64,000 nucleotides of DNA from the NCBI RefSeq assembly GCF_019037185.1, contig NZ_JAHHXM010000008.1:48335-112334 (forward strand), in the 5' to 3' direction. The stretch's first letter is position 1, and each line of letters starts with the position of its first letter. Shown one piece after another: positions 8,957-17,018 of this stretch. A program made the translations under genes and the position numbers. The notes beneath the pieces are model-generated. The model was not told the origin of the DNA, searched no databases, and saw nothing but the letters and a program-made list of their open reading frames with translations. The DNA is from Oceanobacillus caeni (lineage in GTDB: Bacteria > Bacillota > Bacilli > Bacillales > Amphibacillaceae).

Positions 8957-9592
8957 TTAATTCATTTGATAATAGTCGTTTTTTGCTTGAACAAACTGTT
9001 TGGTATATTGATTAAATTGTTGTATAATCTCACCCATTTCTTGACTATGTTCATTTATATCATTAATCTGCTCATCTAGTTTTTTTAAATCAAAATTTTC
9101 ATCTTCAATATATTCATATAATGTGTTCTGTATTTCTAAATTTTCATGGTAGTCTTTAAAAAAGGTATCCATCAATTTTTTCCGTTCGTTCATAATCGTT
9201 ATTAGCTTTGATGCTTGTTTTCTTTGCTTCTCGTCTTTGATCTTTTTAATATTTTCCTCAATGGTTACAGACTCCTTATAAGCCTTTTGAAAGTTTTCTT
9301 CCGCTTCCACTAATAGCGCTTGTTGTTTTTTCATGTATGTATTGGCTTCTTCTATCTTTTGCTTAATGATGTCCTTATCATTGATATCGAGACTAATCAA
9401 ATCATTGTATACCAACTGTGCATTTTTTCTAGTTTCATTTAGTTCTTTTTCATTAGCGGCGAAATCTTTTTCAAACTCAGCAGATTCCTCCATTATTTTG
9501 TGGATGTTGGTAGCCTGTCTTTCATCGGAAGAACATCCAGTTAGAAAAAATGAGAAAAATAAAACAATCGTTAATACTATTAATCTATTCAC
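8957..9592 (-). CDS. YkyA family lipoprotein
   Basis: 211 residues. A signal peptide ends in the lipobox LTGC (cysteine 20), so the protein is lipid-anchored outside the membrane. The rest is almost entirely charged coiled-coil helix (for example IEENIKKIKDEKQRKQASKL). This is the layout of the YkyA putative cell-wall-binding lipoprotein family of Bacillus. Function not established. It is followed by the shared terminator and lies next to a polysaccharide deacetylase gene on the same strand. Confidence 0.8.
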   Translation of the reverse strand: MNRLIVLTIVLFFSFFLTGCSSDERQATNIHKIMEESAEFEKDFAANEKELNETRKNAQLVYNDLISLDINDKDIIKQKIEEANTYMKKQQALLVEAEENFQKAYKESVTIEENIKKIKDEKQRKQASKLITIMNERKKLMDTFFKDYHENLEIQNTLYEYIEDENFDLKKLDEQINDINEHSQEMGEIIQQFNQYTKQFVQAKNDYYQMN

Positions 9593-9622
9593 CCAAAGTT
9601 ACCTCCTGCTGCTAAACTGGAA

Positions 9623-10534
9623 TTAGTTTATGGTATGACAACGTCCGTTACACGAAAAAGTTAATGGTGCCATATCGTTAGTGAGTATTTCCGTTTGATA
9701 GCCTTGTTTCTTAATAAAAGATAATAGTTTGGGTAAATGTTTTATTGTCTCTTGTTTATCATGAAGAAGGACTACCGGAGTTTCGCCTGCTTGCTCCATA
9801 TTTTTTATTTCTTGGATTGTATGTTGAACATATCGTTCATTTTTAAATTTCCAGTCTAGACTATCTACATTCCAATCCCAAACCTTAAAATCATTTTGGT
9901 CTAATAAATAGCGCATAGCTTCCGTTAGATATGGAATACTTCCATAGGGTAAACGGACAATGTTAGAACGTACACCTATTATGTTTTCCAATATCTCCCG
10001 ATTCTCTATCATTTCTTCTGACGGAGAGGATTTACTACTATAAACTTTACCTACATCATGAGTAATACTATGTAGTCCAAGTCCAAATCCCTCTTTATGC
10101 ATTCGCTTTACAACTTCAGGATGTTCTTTTATCTTTAGACCCACCATGAAAAAGGTTGCCTTCATCTGATATTTGTCTAAGACATCAAGTAATTGGCCTG
10201 AAATATCTGATGGCCCATCATCAAATGTTAGATAGATGGCTTTTTCTTGTTGATCTATCTTATTTTGCTTCTCGACCTCTTTTTTTCGGGCTGATTCTCT
10301 TTTTTTATTTTCCCTATCAATGATAGATTGACTTAATGTAGAATCGGAAAAAGCTAATACTGGCTCAGAAGAAAATGATAACATTTCGTGTGAATTCTCT
10401 ATATTCGTGTCATTTTCTTTTGCAGCATTCATTTTATCATTACCAACCAACCCAGTTAATAGTAGAATCATAATGGTTAATAGAATGAAAACCACAATCT
10501 TCCCTCTGGTGTTTAACCTTCTACGCCTAAACAC
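9623..10534 (-). CDS. Membrane-anchored polysaccharide deacetylase
   Basis: 303 residues; one N-terminal membrane helix (VVFILLTIMILLLTGLVG), a charged linker, and a NodB-type carbohydrate esterase 4 domain from about residue 100. All motifs are visible: TFDDGPS, the zinc pair in GLHSITHDV, RLPYGS, DWNVDSLDW and VVLLHD. It should remove acetyl groups from peptidoglycan sugars outside the cell, like the PdaA group. GTG start at 10534 with GGAGG seven bases upstream. Separated by 30 bases from the YkyA gene, so possibly one cell-wall operon. Confidence 0.85.
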   Translation of the reverse strand: MFRRRRLNTRGKIVVFILLTIMILLLTGLVGNDKMNAAKENDTNIENSHEMLSFSSEPVLAFSDSTLSQSIIDRENKKRESARKKEVEKQNKIDQQEKAIYLTFDDGPSDISGQLLDVLDKYQMKATFFMVGLKIKEHPEVVKRMHKEGFGLGLHSITHDVGKVYSSKSSPSEEMIENREILENIIGVRSNIVRLPYGSIPYLTEAMRYLLDQNDFKVWDWNVDSLDWKFKNERYVQHTIQEIKNMEQAGETPVVLLHDKQETIKHLPKLLSFIKKQGYQTEILTNDMAPLTFSCNGRCHTIN

Positions 10535-10761
10535 TTTAATACCTCCCTTTGCTAGATTAAATTTTTCTACAAATAGAAACACACATCAACAAAATTCGCA
10601 ATAACGACATATTTACACTAACTTATTTAAAAATCGTTTTACGTTCAAAAATCATTTCTACTATATACGATAGCATAATTGGATGTTTATTTGAACGGAA
10701 TATTTTAAGTAAAAAACTTTAATTTCCCTTTTTAAGCAATTCACTTTCTTCCGTTCAATTG

Positions 10762-11010
10762 TTAATGTTTATTTATATATTTTTTTGAGATAAAATATGC
10801 AATTGTAACAGAAATGAGTCCAATTAATAATGTTAATAACAATGAAGGATGACTACCTTTAATAACAACTTCTTGAGTTAGATTAGGACTAAGATTCCAA
10901 GCCTCCATCATGTCTGGAGTATATGTATATGTAAGAAGTATTCCTGACAGAACTTGGATTAATGAAAATACCAATAAAAAACTAACTACAAAAATAATAT
11001 ACTTTTTCAC
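10762..11010 (-). CDS. Small two-helix membrane protein
   Basis: 82 residues with helices at about 5-27 and 58-76 and an external loop (YTPDMMEAWNLSPNLTQEV). A short lysine tail follows. A ribosome site (GGGAG) precedes the ATG. The type is common in Bacillaceae, but I can give no function. Monocistronic. Confidence 0.6.
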   Translation of the reverse strand: MKKYIIFVVSFLLVFSLIQVLSGILLTYTYTPDMMEAWNLSPNLTQEVVIKGSHPSLLLTLLIGLISVTIAYFISKKYINKH

Positions 11011-11101
11011 TTGCTACACTCCCTACCATTTTGTCTTTATACTTTACGTACGAATGGAAATGGAAAAAGTTCCATTATTCCATTAAAATACCACATTGAT
11101 G

Positions 11102-11140
11102 ATTAAGGGTGCCTTCCTTATCTTGGAAGGCACCCTTAAT
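11102..11140. terminator. Perfect 16-base hairpin, likely terminator
   Basis: ATTAAGGGTGCCTTCC and its exact complement are separated by seven bases. It lies 26 bases past the stop of the minus-strand gene at 11166 and upstream of the next gene. There is no long T run, but the stem is GC-rich and perfect. Confidence 0.65.
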
Positions 11141-11165
11141 GTTTGTCTTGAATAATAACCAATCA

Positions 11166-11465
11166 TTACCCCTGTAAAGAACCCAATACAAATGGTGATA
11201 CGATTAGTAATATAGAAGTCGAAATTAATATGAAAGAAATATGCCTTGGAAGTTTTACTCTGCCTTTTCCTTTATACCAACCAGAGAATTGAAACTTATT
11301 TCTGTACAATACAAACAGTAATAATAAAATGGCTATTGCTCCTAGCCAAGAATAATTTTCAGTTGCTTCATTGACAGTATAAATATTTTCTATAAGCAGC
11401 CATCCTATTCCACCGAAAAGCCCCAAAATAATAATGATGCGTAGTAATTCAAGTAACACCCTCAT
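11166..11465 (-). CDS. Three-helix membrane protein
   Basis: 99 residues with three hydrophobic helices (about 6-25, 40-55 and 75-95) and a basic loop (YRNKFQFSGWYKGKGRVKLPR). GGGGAAG ribosome site before the ATG. Unknown function. It ends at a strong hairpin and stands near a small lipoprotein gene on the same strand. Confidence 0.6.
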   Translation of the reverse strand: MRVLLELLRIIIILGLFGGIGWLLIENIYTVNEATENYSWLGAIAILLLLFVLYRNKFQFSGWYKGKGRVKLPRHISFILISTSILLIVSPFVLGSLQG

Positions 11466-11515
11466 ATTTCTTCCCCCTTATACCTCAGTTATTTTAATCT
11501 ATTCTTTAACTTCCT

Positions 11516-11722
11516 TTATCCCGATATATAGTTTGGAACGTCTTCACTTATCGTATGCCCCTCTACAAGAGAGATATCGTATTCTCCGTTAGAAAGTTTT
11601 ATGTAATTCGAATCCTCTTTATTCTTTTCGAAAAAAGCTTCTTTTTTGGAAGAATAATGGACTAAATTTTCTTCACTACAAGCAGATAAGACGAAAATAG
11701 TTATGACCATTAAAACAAGCAT
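11516..11722 (-). CDS. Small lipoprotein
   Basis: 68 residues from the ATG; the signal peptide ends at lipobox LSAC, so a lipid-anchored extracytoplasmic peptide is predicted. The ATG gives an n-region without any basic residue. Four codons upstream an in-frame ATT lies six bases after GGGGGA and would give MIRKIMLVLMV, a normal charged n-region, so a rare ATT start at 11734 deserves thought. The mature part (about 50 residues) is short and unrecognised. Confidence 0.5.
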   Translation of the reverse strand: MLVLMVITIFVLSACSEENLVHYSSKKEAFFEKNKEDSNYIKLSNGEYDISLVEGHTISEDVPNYISG

Positions 11723-11734
11723 AATTTTTCTAAT

Positions 11735-12068
11735 GATAATTCCCCCTAACCAATCATATTAGTTTGCTAAAAAGGAACTCTATTTAAATTTTATCCAAAA
11801 GAAGAAGAAGGAAGCTGCCCGCCCAAAGAAGATAGGCAAGTTGCGTTACGATAAACATTGAAAATTCAAATGGAGTGAGTTTTCTTTCTCTCTTTATTTT
11901 TTTTAAGATGTCTATAATATAAGAATGAACATACAAGTAATAGTAATATCGATGCTTGATGTATTTCTTTCAATAGAGTAACCGAAAAATCAACTCCTCG
12001 TATACTGGCATAACTTTTTTTAACTCATTTTTACGTTAAGAACAATGGATCATTTCTGACTTAACTAT
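11735..12068. other. Intergenic stretch, nothing recognised
   Basis: About 330 bases of AT-rich sequence. I see no frame with a ribosome site, no convincing hairpin and no repeat. Confidence 0.4.
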
Positions 12069-12710
12069 TTAAAAATCCTTACCCCATTCATTATCTAAAA
12101 TTTCACCACTTTCAGCGATATACTCTATAATAACCGAACCATGTTGCAATTTATCTTCGTTTCTTAAGAAAGATATGAATTCATCAACAAGTTTTTCATC
12201 ACCGTCACTATTTTTACGTGGAACAGTAATACGGATGGTAGGTTTAACATCAAACTCTTTATAACTTGTAAGATTAATAGGATCAATACCCAGTTCTTGC
12301 CCAATTGTATCATTAAAGAAAATGAACATATTAGTTGTTTCTCCAAAATTCTCTTTAATAAAAGGACGTATTTCAGATTCTAAATCCTTTGCCCATTTAT
12401 CTGCAATATACGTATCCACCATTCGTTTTGTTTCATCATCATAATAAACTAAAAATTGCGTATTCGTTTTCTTATCCCTAACCTTAGCAGCATATTCAAA
12501 TCCAAAGTTCCCCATATTATCATACAAAGTATCATATAACTCGAAGTTATCATTAAAATTATCTTTTAAATACGCTTCAGCTAGACTCCATATCTTTTCT
12601 TCTTCATCTTTATCAGGCTTCATTTCTAATATAAAGGTGACTACAAGTAATCCTATTCCTAACAAAAGGACCCCCAGAACTCCAAGTATGATCTTTAGAT
12701 ATTTATTCAA
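12069..12710 (-). CDS. Membrane-anchored protein of unknown function
   Basis: 213 residues. One N-terminal membrane helix (IILGVLGVLLLGIGLLVVTF) anchors an acidic external domain of about 185 residues. TTG start at 12710: GGAGGGG lies six bases before it, while an ATG at 12758 lacks a ribosome site. The domain has no cysteines and repeats of K-D/E charged helices. I do not recognise the family. A small membrane-peptide gene on the same strand ends 100 bases upstream. Confidence 0.6.
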   Translation of the reverse strand: MNKYLKIILGVLGVLLLGIGLLVVTFILEMKPDKDEEEKIWSLAEAYLKDNFNDNFELYDTLYDNMGNFGFEYAAKVRDKKTNTQFLVYYDDETKRMVDTYIADKWAKDLESEIRPFIKENFGETTNMFIFFNDTIGQELGIDPINLTSYKEFDVKPTIRITVPRKNSDGDEKLVDEFISFLRNEDKLQHGSVIIEYIAESGEILDNEWGKDF

Positions 12711-12800
12711 ATCTGCCCCTCCCTCAATTAGTGATTCACCATAGAAAACCACATTCACTATATTAAAAAAACATTCGATTTGTAATATATGATAGTAAAG

Positions 12801-12823
12801 AAGAGTAGCTTCAAACTACTCTT
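12801..12823. terminator. Hairpin, possible terminator
   Basis: AAGAGTAG (12801-12808) and CTACTCTT (12816-12823) form a perfect 8-base stem with a 7-base loop. It overlaps the end of the small gene ending at 12811. The T run is weak, so its role is uncertain. Confidence 0.4.
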
Positions 12824-12957
12824 GGTACTAAAAAAGGGAAAGTTACTTCTTCTATTACACGATTGTTTTGGTTTTCTATACTCCTCAATCTTTTTTCAAT
12901 CATATTTGAAGAAAAAAACACAATAAGTATAATGGCTATTCCAGTAATCAATTCCAT
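12811..12957 (-). CDS. Small membrane peptide, 48 residues
   Basis: MELITGIAIILIVFFSSNMI is a single membrane helix followed by a charged helix (EKRLRSIENQNNRVIEEV). GGGGGAT lies six bases before the ATG. One-helix peptides ending in an IEKRL-x-x-IE coiled helix are common in Bacillaceae. The initiation site and amino-acid pattern support a real gene despite the short length. Confidence 0.5.
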   Translation of the reverse strand: MELITGIAIILIVFFSSNMIEKRLRSIENQNNRVIEEVTFPFLVPRVV

Positions 12958-13192
12958 AAATTATCCCCCAAGAATTTCAGTTTGTATTGATCCTTATTCA
13001 ATTAACTACACTTTAAGGTTAATATCCTTAAATCTATACTAGCATAATATTCCAATGGGGTTCTTTACAAAAAAGCGAGCAACTTCAATGATACTATCTA
13101 AAACTTTAATAGAAAAAAGCCCATTTTCTTAATTATGTTAAGAAATTGAGCCTTTTAATTTTGGAAGCTTAATATAACTTATTGCCAAAACA

Positions 13193-15187
13193 TTATTTTA
13201 GGTTTTTATATTGATTTACGACGTTTTCTACAGTGAAGCCAAATTTTGTGATTACTTCATCTCCTGGTGCAGATACTCCGAATGTGTCGATACTCATTAC
13301 TGCTCCAGCATCTCCAACATATTCCCTCCATCCTAACTTCGACCCCATTTCAACGGATAGACGTTTAGTTAGGTTCCGAGGCAATACAGACTCCTTATAC
13401 TCATCCGATTGTTGTTCAAACAGATCCCAAGATGGCATACTTACTATATTCACATAAATATCTTCTTTAGCTAATTCCCTTTGGGCTTCAATTGCTAAAG
13501 CTACCTCTGATCCCGCAGCAAGAATGATACCGGTTGCCTCACCCTTAGCTGGAGAAATAACATAAGCACCTTTTGCAACACATTCACTTGCATATTTACT
13601 AGTTTGAGCTAATGTTGGTAAATCTTGACGTCCGAGGACAAGCATTGTTGGTCTGTCGTTTTGTGAAACAGCAAGCCTCCACGCCTCTTTCGCTTCATTT
13701 GCATCGGCTGGACGAATAACAGAAAGTCCTGGCATTGCACGGAATGACGCTAAATGTTCTACTGGTTGGTGAGTAGGACCATCCGCTCCTACTGCAACAC
13801 TATCATGGGTAAACACATATGTTACTGGTTGTTTCATTAATGATGCTAAGCGAATTGCTGGACGTAAGTAATCAGAGAATACAAAGAATGTACTTACAAA
13901 TGGTTTCAGTCCATGAAGTGCCATACCGTTTGCAATGGCACCCATCGCAAACTCACGAACACCGAACCAAACATTTCTACCAGTGAGATTTTCTGATTTA
14001 TAATCTCCATAATTGTTTAGTATTGCCTGTGTTGAAGAGTTTAAGTCAGCAGCCCCGCCAACTAATTCAGGAAGAACATCCCCTAAAGCATTCATTACTT
14101 TACTTGCAGAAGCTCTTGTTGCTAGAGATTCTCCAACTTCAAACATTGGTAGATTTGCATCCCAGTTTTCTGGAAGTTCCCCATTCAAAATACGTTTTAA
14201 CTCTTTTGCGCTCGTAGGGTATTTTTCTTCGTATCTTGTAAATAATTGATTCCACTCTTTTTCTTTTTCGATTCCGTTTTCTCGAACGGATCTAAAATCT
14301 TCATAAACCTCTTCTGGAACATAAAAGTCTTCTTTATAATCCCAACCAAGATATCTTTTTGTACGTTTAATTTCATCGATTCCTAATGGATTACTATGTG
14401 CTTTATGTGTTCCTTGTAGTGTAGGAGAACCATAACCAATAGTTGTTTTTACTTCAATAATAGTTGGATGATTTTCGTCCTGACGCGCCTCTTGAAGAGC
14501 AGCCACAACAGCTTCTACATCATTTCCATCTTCCACCCGAAGATATTGCCAGTTCATGGCTTCAAACCGTTTTTGAATATCTTCTGAGAAGGAAACACTT
14601 AAATTACCATCTAAACTAATATCGTTAGAATCATATAGAACAATTAATCTACTAAGTCCAAGATGACCTGCTAAAGAAGCAGCTTCATAAGAAACCCCTT
14701 CCATTAGATCCCCGTCTCCACAGATTGTATAAGTATAATGATCAACTACTGGAAAACCTTCACGGTTATAAGTTTCAGCAAAATACCTTTCAGCAAGTGC
14801 CATACCAACACTTATGGGAATTCCTTGACCTAGTGGGCCTGTTGTTGCTTCAACACCCGGTGTATGACCATATTCTGGGTGTCCTGGTGTTTTGCTTCCC
14901 CATTGTCTTGTTGTTTTTAAGTCTTGTAGAGTTACATCGAAACCAGTTAAATGAAGTAAATTATATAAGAGATTTGATCCATGTCCCGCCGAAAGTACAA
15001 AACGGTCGCGGTTAAACCAATTTGGGTTTGTTGGGTTTACGTTTAAAAAGTTTTTCCAAAGTGCGTATGCCATTGGTGCTGCGCCCATTGGCATTCCTGC
15101 ATGACCGTGTTGCGCTTTTTCTACGCTGTCAATTGTTAGGGTGCGGATTGTATTAATGGATATTTCAGATATTTCGTTTTTGGTCAT
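13193..15187 (-). CDS. tkt: Transketolase
   Basis: About 664 residues, full length. Thiamine-diphosphate enzyme moving two-carbon units between sugar phosphates. Visible: N-terminal HGHAGMPMGAAPMAY, ThDP/Mg motif GDGDLMEGVSYEAASLAGHL, the middle pyrimidine domain with WFGVREFAMGAIANGMALHG, and DSVAVGADGPTHQPVEHLAS. Starts at the second of two ATGs after GGAGGAG. It is the last gene of an operon with a PTS IIC, IIB and BglG-type regulator, so it is probably an accessory transketolase for catabolism of the imported sugar rather than the housekeeping copy. Confidence 0.95.
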   Translation of the reverse strand: MTKNEISEISINTIRTLTIDSVEKAQHGHAGMPMGAAPMAYALWKNFLNVNPTNPNWFNRDRFVLSAGHGSNLLYNLLHLTGFDVTLQDLKTTRQWGSKTPGHPEYGHTPGVEATTGPLGQGIPISVGMALAERYFAETYNREGFPVVDHYTYTICGDGDLMEGVSYEAASLAGHLGLSRLIVLYDSNDISLDGNLSVSFSEDIQKRFEAMNWQYLRVEDGNDVEAVVAALQEARQDENHPTIIEVKTTIGYGSPTLQGTHKAHSNPLGIDEIKRTKRYLGWDYKEDFYVPEEVYEDFRSVRENGIEKEKEWNQLFTRYEEKYPTSAKELKRILNGELPENWDANLPMFEVGESLATRASASKVMNALGDVLPELVGGAADLNSSTQAILNNYGDYKSENLTGRNVWFGVREFAMGAIANGMALHGLKPFVSTFFVFSDYLRPAIRLASLMKQPVTYVFTHDSVAVGADGPTHQPVEHLASFRAMPGLSVIRPADANEAKEAWRLAVSQNDRPTMLVLGRQDLPTLAQTSKYASECVAKGAYVISPAKGEATGIILAAGSEVALAIEAQRELAKEDIYVNIVSMPSWDLFEQQSDEYKESVLPRNLTKRLSVEMGSKLGWREYVGDAGAVMSIDTFGVSAPGDEVITKFGFTVENVVNQYKNLK

Positions 15188-15364
15188 CATTTCTCCTCCA
15201 TATCGCTTTGTGTTAATTCTTGTTAGATGATTAAATACATTAGACAAATCCGTGACCCGAATACTACGTATATCGGGTCACTAAAAATAAAGGATTTAAA
15301 TTTCATTTTTACTAAAATCATCAACAATTACAGAAAAAACATTTCCTTGATGATAAACTCTTGA

Positions 15365-16717
15365 TTAGTCTTTAATATTTTTCTTTTTGTACGGAATTGC
15401 CATTAGTACAAGGATTACTACTAGAGCGATTACAATTGCCATTGTCCCGAAGTAGTTTGCAAGTGATCCAAAGAAGATACCTGCTACCCCGAAGTCTGCG
15501 TCTGAGAATGTTGAGTTAGCGAACCCAAGATTTCCAAGTACTGGCATTAGGAATACTGGTAAGAATGAAACAATAACACCGTTAATGAAGGAACCAAGTA
15601 CGGCACCTCTTACACCGCCTGTTGCATTCCCAAACACCCCTGCAGCTGCACCTGTGAAGAAGTGAGGTACAACACCCGGTAGGATAATAACACTACCTGA
15701 AAGTGCCATCACTACCATAGAAACAATACCACCAACAAAGCTTGAGAAGAAACCAATTAACACAGCGTTTGGTGCGTATGTGAATACGATTGGAACATCA
15801 AGTGCAGGTTTTGCATTTTTTACAAGTTTTGTTGAAATACCTTGGAAAGCGGGTACGATTTCAGCAAGAACTAGACGTACGCCAGCTAGGATAATGAATA
15901 CACCAGCGGCAAAATTACCGGCTTGAATTAGTGAGAATACTAAATAGTTTGTCCCATTACTTAATTCAGCCTCAATGAAAGTTGGACCAGCGAATAACGC
16001 AACAATAATATAAATAATAGCCATTGTTAACGCAATACTCACAGTACTATCCCGTAAAAATCCAAGTCCTTGTGGGAAATTCACTTTTTCTGTTGAAACA
16101 ACTTCTTTTTTTCCTTTAACGGCTTTACCAACTAAGGCACTAATTGCATAACCTACAGCACTAAAGTGACCCAGAGCAACATTGTCATGACCTGTTAGTT
16201 GGCGCATGAATGGCTGTAATATTGCTGGAGATAAAGCCATAATAATACCTAAGGCAACTGAACCGGCAATGATTAAACCAGGAGTTTTAAAACCTGCAAC
16301 CGCCATGATTACAGCTAACATACAAGCCATATAAAGCGTATGGTGACCTGTTAAGAATATATATTTAAACGGTGTAAAGCGAGCAATCAAAATATTAACA
16401 ATCATACCGAAAAACATAATTAACGCAGTTGTTGTACCGTATTCTGTTAAAGCTAGTCCCACAATTGCTTCATTATTTGGAACAACACCGGACACGTTAA
16501 ATGCTTCCTGGAACATGGATCCAAATGGTTCAAGAGCTGTACCTAGGATTCCGGCACCAGCTGAAATAACTAGAAAACCTACAAATGTTTTCGTGGTACC
16601 TTTAATTGTGTCCGACAGTTTTTTTCGTTGTAAAAGTAAACCAGCTAATGCGATGATCGCTACTAGTATTGCTGGTTGACTTAAAATGTCAACCAGTGTA
16701 CTTAAGAATGAATTCAT
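15365..16717 (-). CDS. PTS ascorbate-type transporter subunit IIC
   Basis: 450 residues, about eleven membrane helices, of the UlaA/SgaT family (TTKTFVGFLVISAGAGILG, FLTGHHTLYMACMLAV, LTGHDNVALGHFSAVGYAI). It imports a sugar or sugar acid while the IIB protein phosphorylates it. UlaA itself carries L-ascorbate, but no ascorbate catabolic genes (ulaD, ulaE, ulaF, ulaG) are present; the neighbouring transketolase suggests a pentose-like substrate. 20 bases separate it from the IIB gene. Confidence 0.9.
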   Translation of the reverse strand: MNSFLSTLVDILSQPAILVAIIALAGLLLQRKKLSDTIKGTTKTFVGFLVISAGAGILGTALEPFGSMFQEAFNVSGVVPNNEAIVGLALTEYGTTTALIMFFGMIVNILIARFTPFKYIFLTGHHTLYMACMLAVIMAVAGFKTPGLIIAGSVALGIIMALSPAILQPFMRQLTGHDNVALGHFSAVGYAISALVGKAVKGKKEVVSTEKVNFPQGLGFLRDSTVSIALTMAIIYIIVALFAGPTFIEAELSNGTNYLVFSLIQAGNFAAGVFIILAGVRLVLAEIVPAFQGISTKLVKNAKPALDVPIVFTYAPNAVLIGFFSSFVGGIVSMVVMALSGSVIILPGVVPHFFTGAAAGVFGNATGGVRGAVLGSFINGVIVSFLPVFLMPVLGNLGFANSTFSDADFGVAGIFFGSLANYFGTMAIVIALVVILVLMAIPYKKKNIKD

Positions 16718-16736
16718 GTTGTCTCCCCCTAAAATC

Positions 16737-17018
16737 TTAGATTAGGTTCTTTTCCTTCATCAAATTAGTTACTTTCTCTCTTAATTCATCCATATCAATA
16801 ATGTTATTTAACACTATTACTTCACCTAAATGTGATCCACCATCTGCAATGTCTTTTGCAAGAAAGAATACATCGGCATCTCCAGGGCCGACGGAGCTTA
16901 AGTCAGAGTGTTCTACCTCAACACCAGTTACCCCAAGTTCTTGTAATATATTTTTAATATTCATTTCCACCATAAAACTTGTACCTAAACCATGTCCACA
17001 TACTGTCATTATTTTCAT
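16737..17018 (-). CDS. PTS ascorbate/lactose-type subunit IIB
   Basis: 93 residues, cytoplasmic. The phospho-accepting cysteine is Cys7 in MTVCGHGLGTSFM. It relays phosphate from an EIIA to the incoming sugar bound to IIC. Its ATG overlaps the stop codon of the regulator by one base (TAATG), giving translational coupling. No stand-alone EIIA gene is in the operon. Confidence 0.9.
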   Translation of the reverse strand: MKIMTVCGHGLGTSFMVEMNIKNILQELGVTGVEVEHSDLSSVGPGDADVFFLAKDIADGGSHLGEVIVLNNIIDMDELREKVTNLMKEKNLI